Assembly: GCA_031979385.1 (NCBI GenBank)
Contig: DALZEF010000012.1
Span: 1-64,000, forward strand
Reading direction: 5' to 3'
Source of the DNA: Timonella sp031979385
GTDB lineage: Bacteria > Actinomycetota > Actinomycetes > Actinomycetales > Cellulomonadaceae
Length of the DNA: 64,000 nucleotides
In this document: piece after piece, positions 25,690 to 34,081 of the stretch
Numbering within the stretch: position 1 is the stretch's first letter
How the letters are laid out: the number at the start of each line of letters is the position of its first letter
The notes under the pieces: model-generated
The model's database searches: none
What the model was told of the DNA's origin: nothing
Seen by the model: the letters and a program-made list of their open reading frames with translations, nothing else
Made by a program: the position numbers and the translations under genes

Positions 25690-26739
25690 TTGAGTATCGA
25701 TCCACCAAAGAAAAAAGTTCAGGGCGGCAGGGTCCACGGCACGACCGGTGTCGCGAGTCCTGCCCTTGAGAACACACCCGTCATCGAATGTGCGGGGGCC
25801 CTCGTGTGGCGGGTGCGCGACGGAGAACTCCAGGTTCTCCTGATCCACCGCCCCAAGTACAACGACTGGTCGTGGCCAAAGGGAAAGGTCGATCCCGGTG
25901 AGACTCTCGCTGCTGCCGCAGTGCGGGAGACCAAGGAGGAGACCGGAAAGTACGTGGCCCTTGGTATCGCACTTCCCGGGCTCCAGTACATCACCCCTGA
26001 AGGCGCTTTGAAGCGGGTGCACTACTGGGCGGCTTCCGTCATCAAGAAATCCGATGCTTCGGTAACCGCTCGCGCTCCGGTTGCGGAGGTTGACGCATCC
26101 GAGGTCGATGAAACCAAGTGGATGAGCGTCGAGGACGCTGCGAAGAAGCTGACGAGGGAAGCCGACCGCGCACCTCTTGCCGCGTTGGCGAAGGCCTACG
26201 GTCAGGGCGATCTCGACACCCGTGTGCTCGCTATCGTCCGGCATGGCAAGGCCCTGGCCCGCTCTCAATGGCAGGGCGGAGAGGCGAACCGGCCACTGAC
26301 GCCGCTCGGAGTGGCGCAGGCCAGCGCGCTCGTGCCCGTACTCGCTGCGTTCGGGATCGGGAGGATCGTGACGAGCGAGTGGCTGCGTTGCGCTGACACG
26401 ATCGCCCCCTACGTGCGGGCCGCGGGGGTGCTCAGCACGGAGTCTGACCTGTTCACGGAGGCCGCTCATGAACGCAACCCCAAGGCGGTGACCGCTGCGC
26501 TCACCAGGTTGATTCAGGCTGATTCGTCGAGTGTTCTGTGTAGTCACAGGCCTGTTCTACCCACGATATTCAAGACGATGGCCAAGGCCACTCCGAGTTC
26601 CACGGTGCGTAGCGCCTATCCCTCGTCGGACCCGTATCTATCCCCTGGGGAGATTCTGCTCGCGCATGTCGCCCCCGGTGAAGACCTCGCCGACGCGCGG
26701 ATCGTCGGTGTGGAGTTGGTGCGGCCAGCGATCCACTGA
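25690..26739 (+). CDS. mutT1: MutT1-like Nudix hydrolase fused to histidine phosphatase
   Basis: A 349-residue two-domain protein. Residues about 30-165 form a Nudix domain with the box GKVDPGETLAAAAVRETKEE (from residue 65, ending in TG). From about 175 a SixA-type histidine phosphatase follows, with the catalytic motif IVRHGKAL and a second histidine in LCSHRPVLP. Mycobacterial MutT1 has the same layout and hydrolyses 8-oxo-GTP and diadenosine polyphosphates. The TTG start has an AGGAG SD and lies eight bases after ppk. Confidence 0.9.
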   Translation: MSIDPPKKKVQGGRVHGTTGVASPALENTPVIECAGALVWRVRDGELQVLLIHRPKYNDWSWPKGKVDPGETLAAAAVRETKEETGKYVALGIALPGLQYITPEGALKRVHYWAASVIKKSDASVTARAPVAEVDASEVDETKWMSVEDAAKKLTREADRAPLAALAKAYGQGDLDTRVLAIVRHGKALARSQWQGGEANRPLTPLGVAQASALVPVLAAFGIGRIVTSEWLRCADTIAPYVRAAGVLSTESDLFTEAAHERNPKAVTAALTRLIQADSSSVLCSHRPVLPTIFKTMAKATPSSTVRSAYPSSDPYLSPGEILLAHVAPGEDLADARIVGVELVRPAIH

Positions 26740-26780
26740 TGGGCTATCAAAACTCGTGTGGGTCCACACATGAAACGGGC

Positions 26781-26829
26781 CAAGCACAATGGCTCCGAAC
26801 CCTTACCGGGTTCGGAGCCATTGTGCTTG
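26781..26829. terminator. Bidirectional terminator between mutT1 and pit
   Basis: A perfect 22-base inverted repeat (26781-26802 and 26808-26829) surrounds a five-base loop. No long T-run follows, so efficiency is uncertain, but the position between convergent operons fits a shared terminator. Confidence 0.7.
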
Positions 26830-26845
26830 CCGTGGAAAGCAGGCG

Positions 26846-27868
26846 TTACAGGCCGAGCACTACATGCAGGACCTCGTACATGATCCAGCCGACCAGTGCG
26901 GCGGCCGGTAGCGTGAGTACCCACGCGACCACAATCGACTTGGCGACGCCCCAACGCACTGCGGACAGCCGCTTGGTTGCGCCCACACCCATGATCGCCG
27001 TGGTCACGGTGTGCGTGGTCGATACCGGTGCGTGCAGCCCCATCGCCATGACGTACAGGACAACGGCGGACACCGATTCGGCGACAAACCCACGTGGTGG
27101 GTCCACCTCAATGATCTTGCGGCCAAGCGTACGCATGATGCGGCCACCACCGGCTGCCGTTCCCAGCGAGATGGCTGCTGCGGCGGAGAATTTGATCCAC
27201 AGGGGAATTCCCTCATCCTGATGGGCCCAACCAACGGTGTAGGCAGCCATGAAGATGACACCCATGGTCTTCTGGGCGTCTTGCAGGCCGTGGCCAAGGG
27301 CAAGCGCGGCGGCCGATGCGGTCTGTGCCAGACGGAAGCGGCGGTTGGTCTTGGACGGCGCCGCCTTGCGGAGCAACCACAGGACCGCGCACATGATCAG
27401 GTAGGCACCACCGAAACCGATCAGTGGGGACAAGAACATGGGGATGACCACCTTGTCGGTCACGTTGCCCCACTGCACCGAAGCGGCACCGGCAATACCC
27501 GCACCGACCAGACCACCAATGAGTGCGTGGGTTGACGAGGACGGCAGCCCAAACCACCAGGTGATCATGTTCCACGTGATGGCACCGATGAGAGCCGCAA
27601 CTACGATCACGAGGGCATGATGGTTCGTTCCCTCAGCGGCTGTCAGTTCATCGAGCCGCACAATGTCTTTGGCGATCGTGTTGGCGACGGTCGTACCGAG
27701 AAGAGCACCCACAAAGTTCAGCACCGCTGCCATGCCGAGTGCGATCTTCGGGGTGAGCGCGCGCGTGGACACCGAGGTGGCAATCGCGTTCGCAGCATCA
27801 TGGAAGCCGTTGGTAAAGTCGAAACTCAAAGCGAGCACAACAACGGCTATGGCAAGAGCGATTTCCAC
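26846..27868 (-). CDS. pit: Pit-family phosphate transporter, DUF47-linked
   Basis: A 340-residue PiT permease, the second in the window. The signature DFTNGFHDAANA is at residues 17-28, with FGLPSSSTHALIGG and the C-terminal repeat PVSTTHTVTTAIMG. It lacks the acidic tail of the first copy. The GTG start lies five bases after the DUF47 gene, with AAGGAG upstream, so the two form an operon. DUF47-Pit pairs are typical phosphate uptake units. Confidence 0.92.
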   Translation of the reverse strand: MEIALAIAVVVLALSFDFTNGFHDAANAIATSVSTRALTPKIALGMAAVLNFVGALLGTTVANTIAKDIVRLDELTAAEGTNHHALVIVVAALIGAITWNMITWWFGLPSSSTHALIGGLVGAGIAGAASVQWGNVTDKVVIPMFLSPLIGFGGAYLIMCAVLWLLRKAAPSKTNRRFRLAQTASAAALALGHGLQDAQKTMGVIFMAAYTVGWAHQDEGIPLWIKFSAAAAISLGTAAGGGRIMRTLGRKIIEVDPPRGFVAESVSAVVLYVMAMGLHAPVSTTHTVTTAIMGVGATKRLSAVRWGVAKSIVVAWVLTLPAAALVGWIMYEVLHVVLGL

Positions 27869-27873
27869 CTGGC

Positions 27874-28494
27874 TCAGGACTCCTTGAGCGCGATGGTCTC
27901 GACCATGTTCGCCACGGTCTCAAACGCGTCCGCCCCACTCTCAAGTGTCTCCACGACCTCCTTGAGTTTCATGAGTTGGATGGGGTCGCTGATTTCGTCG
28001 AACATCTTGGCCAACAGTTTGCGGTGTAGTTTGTCTGCCTGGTTCTCTAGACGGTTGATCTCAACCCAGTACTCGTCCAAGTCCCGCATATCGGCCAAAA
28101 GCGGCATTGCCTCGGCAGTAAGTTCTGCGCAACGCTGCAAGATAGCAACTTGGTCAGAGACTCTGGGCGGCAACTCATCCAACTTGTACAAGATGATCAG
28201 ATCGGATGCCTCTTCCATAAAGTCAAGGCAGTCGTCGAGCGCAGACGTCAGACCAGCGATGTCATCGCGATCAAGTGGCGTCACAAATGTGGAGGAGACC
28301 TTGCGCATGATGGCGTGCGTAACGTCATCGGAGTTGTGTTCGGCCTCGCTGATGAGCTTGCCGATTGCTTTACGCTCGGAGCGAGATGCCCCTAGAAGTT
28401 CGCCGAGCAGGTTGGCTCCCGTGACCAAATGGGAGGCTTGCTCAGCCAACATGTCATAGAAAGAGGTGTCCCGCGGGGTCAGACGAAAACGCAC
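27874..28494 (-). CDS. DUF47 (PhoU-like) regulator of Pit
   Basis: A 206-residue all-helical protein of the PhoU-like DUF47 family (PF01865). Regularly spaced acidic residues such as ISEAEHNSDDVTHAIM and NRLENQADKLHRKLL would form the metal sites of the PhoU fold. It acts in the cytoplasm, probably gating the Pit encoded just downstream. The GTG start has CGGAGC upstream. Length is normal for the family (about 205-210). Confidence 0.9.
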   Translation of the reverse strand: MRFRLTPRDTSFYDMLAEQASHLVTGANLLGELLGASRSERKAIGKLISEAEHNSDDVTHAIMRKVSSTFVTPLDRDDIAGLTSALDDCLDFMEEASDLIILYKLDELPPRVSDQVAILQRCAELTAEAMPLLADMRDLDEYWVEINRLENQADKLHRKLLAKMFDEISDPIQLMKLKEVVETLESGADAFETVANMVETIALKES

Positions 28495-28915
28495 GGCGTG
28501 CTCCGTTATCGAGTGAACTGATGGTTACCGTTCAGTAGCCATGGAAATCCTTTTGATTCATTTACCAGCGTAGGGCTAAACCCTGCAATTCACACAACCT
28601 TACGTTGTGAATTCCCTCTGAATCCCAGATGTTAAACACCTCGTGGAACGGCACTTTTACAGTCGTTTGGGTCTCACGTCCCAGGCGGTGCGTCTGCAAA
28701 CTCACACTCGGTGGCAACGGCGAAAGGCAAACGGTTGATGAACGGGCTGCCCGTGACGGGCTGTGTGGGCATGAAAAAAACGAACGCCGGACCGGGAGCG
28801 CCTCTCGGCGCGAGGCCGCTCGTAGCGGCAAAAGTTGGAGCCCGGGGCTACCGCAGCCCGACGTTCGCGGCTTTTAGTTTACTGCGCCTCTATGGGTGTT
28901 TCCTGTGCGCGAGCA
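28495..28915. other. Intergenic region with inverted repeats and RNA-like structure
   Basis: No supported protein. An imperfect inverted repeat (28587-28598 with 28604-28613) lies about 100 bases upstream of the DUF47-pit operon and may be an operator. A branched, GC-rich structure at 28774-28880 lies just after the end of the minus-strand gene at 28916. Confidence 0.5.
28774..28880 (-). ncRNA. Candidate branched RNA or complex terminator
   Basis: Read on the minus strand, CGAACG (28867-28862) and CGTTCG (28786-28781) could close a junction holding three hairpins: GGGCT/AGCCC, GCCGCT/AGCGGC with an ACG loop, and GCGCC/GGCGC with a GAGA tetraloop. Seven T residues follow the closing stem. It could be the terminator of the gene ending at 28916 or a small RNA processed from its 3' end. 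Confidence 0.4.
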
Positions 28916-29608
28916 TTAATCGAGGCGTCGCCTTCGCCACAGGGCGGCGGCTTCCTCAAGATCGCGGGCGGTCCCTTCAAGTGAAGACGCGCCAGCCGTT
29001 ATCCGCCGCGCTGCCTGTGCGCCACGGCTGATCGGCTGATCTGTCAGATTGCCGACGATTCCCCCAGTTTCCCCCTCGGGTCCGCTTGCAGCGCTTCCGG
29101 CTTGGTCAAGGGAGTCGGCGTCATGTGTCGCGCCGACTGCGACGACCCGGCAGAACGCGGCCGCTCGTTCGAGGGCAACATCGAGGTCACCGACGAACAG
29201 GCCGGAAAGCACTCGGTCAGCGAGGTCAGCGACGTCTTGCGGATTTGGCGGGGAGGAGACTCCTGCAACCACGTGGGAGACCTGAGCCGACCCGCTACCG
29301 AGACGATAGTGCAGCGCGAAAACCTCTGGGGCTGTGCGCACCCATTCGCGCAGCAGGTACATCCGCCACAGCGCTCCGGGCAGTGTGTTCGCGGGCGAGG
29401 ATGCCCACATCTCCGCAACCGCATCGATGCCTTCGCGGTCCACAAGAGTCACAAGACGTTCAAGAACCTCAGGGGCGGCCTCAGCTCGCCCACGATGTAC
29501 GACCACATCAGCGGTCAGATGTGCGATCTCCTCAAGAGCAGCGGGATCTGGCCCAGCGGGAATCGACTCGGCCATCATCTGGTCAAGACTCGCTGGACGT
29601 CGAGGCAT
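28916..29608 (-). CDS. Conserved actinobacterial protein of unknown function
   Basis: A 230-residue, mostly helical soluble protein. Its conserved-looking core is AEMWASSPANTLPGALWRMY followed by LREWVRTAPEVFALHYRLG (about 75-115), a segment I associate with uncharacterised actinobacterial proteins. The C-terminal third is Gly/Ser-rich and ends in a basic stretch (WRRRRLD). Its coding strand contains, antisense, an 18-19 base copy of the dispersed repeat core (29047-29065). The ATG at 29608 is a choice between several weak starts. No function is claimed. Confidence 0.65.
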   Translation of the reverse strand: MPRRPASLDQMMAESIPAGPDPAALEEIAHLTADVVVHRGRAEAAPEVLERLVTLVDREGIDAVAEMWASSPANTLPGALWRMYLLREWVRTAPEVFALHYRLGSGSAQVSHVVAGVSSPPNPQDVADLADRVLSGLFVGDLDVALERAAAFCRVVAVGATHDADSLDQAGSAASGPEGETGGIVGNLTDQPISRGAQAARRITAGASSLEGTARDLEEAAALWRRRRLD

Positions 29609-29725
29609 GGCGCCCGTGGACACCCATCGTTGTGAAATCTCGGTTCTCCCTCTGACTAAGAAACTGTGCCACGTTGAGATGCGCCGCAGCGTAGCGGCCT
29701 TCAACCGGGCCGTGCTGGTACCGGA

Positions 29726-30145
29726 CTAGTCTTGGGTGCTGTCCGACTCGTCGAAAATCAAAGACACAGAGTTCATGCAATACCTGTTACCCGTTGGCGT
29801 TTGCGGGGCATCCGGGAACACGTGACCAAGGTGGGAGCCGCAGGCCGCGCACAGCACCTCAACACGGACCATGCCGTGCGAAATGTCCTCGCGGTGGATC
29901 AGCGCGTCAGACGAACCCGCCTCATAGAAACTAGGCCACCCGCAGTGCGCGTCAAACTTCGTGTCCGAACTAAACAGCGCGGCATTACATGCACGGCAAC
30001 GGTAGGTTCCGGTACGCGACTCGTGCAGCAACTCACCCGTTCCCGGCCGTTCGGTGCCAGCCTCACGCAACACGTGATATTCGAGTTCATTGAGTTCACG
30101 GCGCCACTGCGCATCAGACTTCACAACCTTGAACATGTCGCTCAC
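29726..30145 (-). CDS. msrB: Peptide methionine-(R)-S-oxide reductase
   Basis: A 139-residue MsrB that reduces the R form of methionine sulfoxide in proteins. Zinc cysteines are paired as CRAC and CAAC. The substrate region CGWPSF and the catalytic cysteine in GNRYCMNSVSL are present. The GTG at 30145 is chosen because AGGAG lies seven bases upstream; a longer frame starts at 30160. It is monocistronic by spacing. Confidence 0.93.
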   Translation of the reverse strand: MSDMFKVVKSDAQWRRELNELEYHVLREAGTERPGTGELLHESRTGTYRCRACNAALFSSDTKFDAHCGWPSFYEAGSSDALIHREDISHGMVRVEVLCAACGSHLGHVFPDAPQTPTGNRYCMNSVSLIFDESDSTQD

Positions 30146-30304
30146 GGGTTTGCTCCTCACTTCTCATCGGCGCACGAGCACCTGTTACAGGCACGCGGGA
30201 ATCACAACGCCTCGGCCCTCCAGCATATTCCTGCGCTCGCGCATTGGCAGTCTGCTTACCGCACAACCCTGCGGGCTCATAGGTAGATGTGATGCAATTG
30301 CACC

Positions 30305-31051
30305 GTGCCTATTCAACAGTCAGTGCCCGCAGAGATCTGGGAGCAGATCAAAACCTCAACCGAACCACTCGCGGCAGGCCCCGCGCTCATCATCGTCGGT
30401 GTGGTCGCGGCGCTCGTTATCTGGCGCCCAACCTGGCGCGTGCTACGAAACGTCATCACCATCGCACACGAAGGCGCGCACGCTTTTGTCGCGCTCTTGG
30501 TAGGACGCAAGTTACAGGCAATAACCCTGCACTCAGACACCTCCGGACTAACCGTCTCACGGGGCAAACCACGCGGTTTCGGCATGATCCTCACCGCGTT
30601 CGCCGGATACACCGGTCCCGCGGTAGTCGGTCTAGTGGGTGCTTTCCTCGTTGGACGCGGATTCACCCTCGCGTGGGTGTGGGCGTTCGTGCTCGTACTG
30701 GTCCTGATGCTGTTCAAGATCAGGAACCTGTTCGGCGCATGGACCCTGGTGGTGACCGGTGCGGTTATTGGGGCGACAGCATGGTTCGCCCCAGACGAGT
30801 TCCGCGTCTACCTCGCCTACGCCCTGGCATTGTTGTTCCTGCTCGGAGCACCCAAAGCCGTCGTGGAACTGGGGCACACCCGCCGGCGCACCCGAAGCGG
30901 AACCACCGACGCCGACATCCTCGGGAAACTCTCCTGGTTCCCGGCAGGTCTGTGGTACCTCATCTTCGTGCTCTTTACTTTCGGTGCCCTGATCGTTGGC
31001 TTCTGGCTCCTCGTTCCCACCCTCTTCACCGACATTGCAGCCCTGTTCTAG
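30305..31051 (+). CDS. M50B-like membrane metalloprotease
   Basis: A 248-residue membrane protein of the peptidase M50B-like family (PF13398). The zinc motif HEGAH is at residues 55-59, inside the second hydrophobic segment, and about six further spans follow. A basic loop (HTRRRTRSGTTDAD) sits before the last two. The GTG start has no SD and may be leaderless. The substrate is unknown. It is followed after 12 bases by a GDPD gene, so they may be cotranscribed. Confidence 0.82.
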   Translation: MPIQQSVPAEIWEQIKTSTEPLAAGPALIIVGVVAALVIWRPTWRVLRNVITIAHEGAHAFVALLVGRKLQAITLHSDTSGLTVSRGKPRGFGMILTAFAGYTGPAVVGLVGAFLVGRGFTLAWVWAFVLVLVLMLFKIRNLFGAWTLVVTGAVIGATAWFAPDEFRVYLAYALALLFLLGAPKAVVELGHTRRRTRSGTTDADILGKLSWFPAGLWYLIFVLFTFGALIVGFWLLVPTLFTDIAALF

Positions 31052-31063
31052 AAGGTAATACCC

Positions 31064-31807
31064 ATGACTCTGCCCCTCATCGTCGCGCACCGCGGCAACA
31101 AGTCCGTCACCCCAGAGAACACGCTGCCAGCCTTCGCGTCAGCCATACGCAGTGGCTGCGACGGCATCGAGATGGACGTGGTCATGACCGCCGACAACAT
31201 ACCCGTAGTCATCCATGACAAGACTGTGGACGGCACAACCGACGGTTCAGGCCGCGTGGGTCAGATGACACTGGCGGAGATCAAGCAATTGGATGCGGGC
31301 TCGTGGTTCTCACCAGGGTTTGCAGGCACACGCATCCCCACCTTTGCCGAGTTCGCTGGGCTCATGGCCAAGGCCCCCGGCGTCGAGATCCTGCTCGAGT
31401 TCAAAGGGCACTGGACCGCTGAACAGGCATCAGTGGTCTTTGGAGACGTGAAGGCCCACGAACTGACCGACCGTACGATGCTCCAGTCGTTCCACCCGCT
31501 GACAATCGGTGCGCTGCACGAGATCGCGCCGGGATCGAAGCGTGGCGCACTTCTGGAGATCGTTCCGGACGAACTCATCGCCTCCGCCCAGGCACTCGGG
31601 CTCTACACCGTCAATCCCGACGTCAACCTAGTTCTCAACGACCCCAGCCTAGTCCAGCTCATCCATGATGCAGACATGAAGATACAGGTCTGGACCGCAA
31701 ACACCACCGAGCAGTGGGAACGCCTCGTCGAACTCGGTGTCGATGCCATCATCACCGACCACCCCGACCGACTCGCAGGATGGTATGACGGACGCAGACT
31801 ACGTTAG
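31064..31807 (+). CDS. Glycerophosphodiester phosphodiesterase (first copy)
   Basis: A 247-residue cytosolic TIM-barrel enzyme that splits glycerophosphodiesters to glycerol-3-phosphate and an alcohol. The active-site motif VAHRGNKSVTPENT (7-20) carries the catalytic HR and the PENT segment, with the metal residues in IEMDV and the second histidine in VVIHDKTVDGTT. An AGAAGG SD precedes the ATG. It is closely similar in layout to the second GDPD at 35446, suggesting duplication around the ABC importer. Confidence 0.92.
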   Translation: MTLPLIVAHRGNKSVTPENTLPAFASAIRSGCDGIEMDVVMTADNIPVVIHDKTVDGTTDGSGRVGQMTLAEIKQLDAGSWFSPGFAGTRIPTFAEFAGLMAKAPGVEILLEFKGHWTAEQASVVFGDVKAHELTDRTMLQSFHPLTIGALHEIAPGSKRGALLEIVPDELIASAQALGLYTVNPDVNLVLNDPSLVQLIHDADMKIQVWTANTTEQWERLVELGVDAIITDHPDRLAGWYDGRRLR

Positions 31808-32010
31808 CCCGCGCTGAACCACTCGTACCTGAGGTCTCCCGCGCACGCCAGTCCACGATGAACAGTCGGCACCGGTAACGTCCACGTGGCCGCAGCGTTG
31901 CCGGGCAAACCTCGAAGACACGCCGACTAGCGCCCGCGCGAACTTCGTCTAAACAGTTAGTTAAAGACCGTAAAAACCGGTTTCTACGCCGAAGAACCCT
32001 AATAAGTTAA

Positions 32011-32038
32011 CTCCAGAAACATGCCCGCACTTCTGGAG
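32011..32038 (+). promoter_or_regulatory. Hairpin enclosing the SD of the importer operon
   Basis: CTCCAGAA (32011-32018) pairs with TTCTGGAG (32031-32038). The right arm contains the SD GGAG, five bases before the ATG at 32044, so the closed hairpin would hide the ribosome site. Confidence 0.45.
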
Positions 32039-32043
32039 TCACC

Positions 32044-33096
32044 ATGACAACCCCCGTAGTCGGAGTTCAGGATCCAACGCCACAGGATGTTCTACATCCA
32101 ACTGAGCCCCCGCACGATCGCACGCAACAGGACAAAGCCGCCGAATCGTCGCCAATCAATACTGAACCAGTCGACAGCAAAGTCCCAGGCCATCGTAAGA
32201 CCACCCGCGTCAAGCAGTTTGATCGCACCAAATGGCGGCAGTACCTCGCCTTCCTCGCACTTGCCGGACCAAACCTGGCACTACTGCTGATCTTCACGTA
32301 CAAGCCACTGATGGAATCGTTCCGGTTCTCGGTGCTGCAATGGAACATCGGATCGCCCCGCGCACGATTCGTTGGCCTGCAAAACTACGTCGAGTTCTTC
32401 ACCGCTGCACGCTCCCTGAACGTCCTGTGGAACACGTTCGTGTTCACCATCGCAAGCGTCGGAGGCGCGCTGGTCATCGGCCTCGCGCTCGCCTTGCTGC
32501 TCAACCGCAAACTAGTGGGTCGCGGCCTCGCCCGTACAGTGACCTTCGCACCCTACGTGCTCTCCGGGATCGCGGTCGGAATCCTGTGGCTGTATATCTT
32601 CGACCCACGGTATGGGCTGCTCCGCACCGTCCTCGGCTGGTTCGGCATCAGTTCCCCGGACTGGTACAACGACGGAGGCTGGGCGATGGCCATGATCATC
32701 ATCGTCTACCTGTGGAAGCACGCCGGGTACGTGGCGCTCATCTACCTGGCCGGACTACAGGCAATCCCGCAGGACCTCTACGATGCGGCCTCGCTCGACG
32801 GCGCAACTAAACCGCGCATCCTACGTTCCATCACCGTCCCCCTACTCGGGCCGACAACCTTCTTCCTGCTGATCACCACCCTGCTTTCATCGTTGCAGTC
32901 CTTCGACCTCATCCATGCGATGACCAAGGGCGGACCGCTCGGATCAACCACCACGCTGATGTATCAGATCTATCAGGAGAGCTTCGTGAACGGTCGCGCA
33001 GGATACGCCTCCGCAGTCGCAACCATCCTGTTCGTGATCCTGCTCGTCATCACGGTCATCCAGTTGAAGTACGTCGAGAAGAAGGTGCACTACTGA
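32044..33096 (+). CDS. ABC sugar/glycerol-phosphate importer permease 1 (UgpA-like)
   Basis: A 350-residue permease with six membrane spans and the ATPase-docking EAA loop YDAASLDGATKPRILRSITV. Residues 1-60 form a hydrophilic, Pro/Thr-rich N-terminal extension before the first span, longer than usual. It is first in an operon with a second permease, a binding lipoprotein and a GDPD, which suggests import of glycerol-3-phosphate or glycerophosphodiesters. No ATPase gene is in the operon. Its stop overlaps the next start (TGATG). Confidence 0.87.
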   Translation: MTTPVVGVQDPTPQDVLHPTEPPHDRTQQDKAAESSPINTEPVDSKVPGHRKTTRVKQFDRTKWRQYLAFLALAGPNLALLLIFTYKPLMESFRFSVLQWNIGSPRARFVGLQNYVEFFTAARSLNVLWNTFVFTIASVGGALVIGLALALLLNRKLVGRGLARTVTFAPYVLSGIAVGILWLYIFDPRYGLLRTVLGWFGISSPDWYNDGGWAMAMIIIVYLWKHAGYVALIYLAGLQAIPQDLYDAASLDGATKPRILRSITVPLLGPTTFFLLITTLLSSLQSFDLIHAMTKGGPLGSTTTLMYQIYQESFVNGRAGYASAVATILFVILLVITVIQLKYVEKKVHY

Positions 33097-33995
33097 TGGT
33101 CGCCCTGCCCACGAACCCGGTCAAGACCCGCCGCCCCACACCCCGCAACGACGGCAACCTCGGACTCGGAAAACGCTCCCCGCTGCTGGACGCAGGCGGA
33201 TACCTGACCCTCGTCCTCGCAGTCATCGTCATGGCCCTGCCACTGATCTGGATGTTCTTCGCAAGTTTCAAGCAGCCCAGCGAACTCTATTCCGTGCCGC
33301 TTCAGTGGCTCCCCCAATCCTTCGACGGAGCGAACTACCAGCACGTTGCCGAGCGCCTTCCCGTGGGCCGTCTGTTCATGAACTCTGTCATGATCACCGC
33401 GCTCGGTGCTGGACTCAAGGTAACACTCGGCCTCACCTGCGCGTATGCACTCGTCTTCCTTGAATTCCCCTACAAGAGGATCATGTTCGCGATCGTGCTC
33501 TTCACACTGCTCGTGCCCCAACAGATCACGATCATCCCGAACTACACCCTCGTGGCCTCGCTTGGCTGGCTCAACACCTACCAGGGAATCCTCGTACCGG
33601 GCCTCGCCAGCGCGTTTGGAACCTTCCTGTTCCGTCAACACTTCCTCACCCTGCCGATCTCGGTCCTCGAGGCAGCCGCCCTGGACGGCGCAGGCCACTG
33701 GCGCAGGCTCTGGGGATTCGTGATCCCCATGTCCTACCCGACAATCGCGGCGGTGGGGCTCATCTCCATCGTCGCCGAATGGAACGACTACCTGTGGCCA
33801 TTCCTCGTCATCGACGACGCCAGCAAGATGACGCTCCCACTCGGACTCACGCTCCTGCAGAACGTCGACGGAATGAACAACTGGGGCGTACTGCTCGCCG
33901 CAACCGTCCTCGTCACACTCCCAATGCTTGTCGTCTTCCTTGTCCTTCAGCGTCGACTCGTAGCCGGTCTCACCGCCGGCGCGGTCACGGGCTGA
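33096..33995 (+). CDS. ABC importer permease 2 (UgpE-like)
   Basis: A 299-residue permease with six spans and the EAA loop LEAAALDGAGHWRRLWGFVI, which contacts the missing ATPase. The start ATG overlaps the stop of permease 1 by one base. About 25 basic residues precede the first span. With permease 1 it forms the membrane channel of a CUT1-type importer. Confidence 0.88.
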   Translation: MVALPTNPVKTRRPTPRNDGNLGLGKRSPLLDAGGYLTLVLAVIVMALPLIWMFFASFKQPSELYSVPLQWLPQSFDGANYQHVAERLPVGRLFMNSVMITALGAGLKVTLGLTCAYALVFLEFPYKRIMFAIVLFTLLVPQQITIIPNYTLVASLGWLNTYQGILVPGLASAFGTFLFRQHFLTLPISVLEAAALDGAGHWRRLWGFVIPMSYPTIAAVGLISIVAEWNDYLWPFLVIDDASKMTLPLGLTLLQNVDGMNNWGVLLAATVLVTLPMLVVFLVLQRRLVAGLTAGAVTG

Positions 33996-34081
33996 ACCAT
34001 CCAGCCCGCGGCTGGTAATCGACCATTCTCACCCCTCACGTTCCGGTAAGCGCCGGAACCCAACCAACATTGGAGAAACCC

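Noticed and set aside
28711..29031. 106-residue plus-strand frame
   Set aside because: It crosses the RNA-like hairpins and the end of the opposite gene, and it lacks similarity or an SD.
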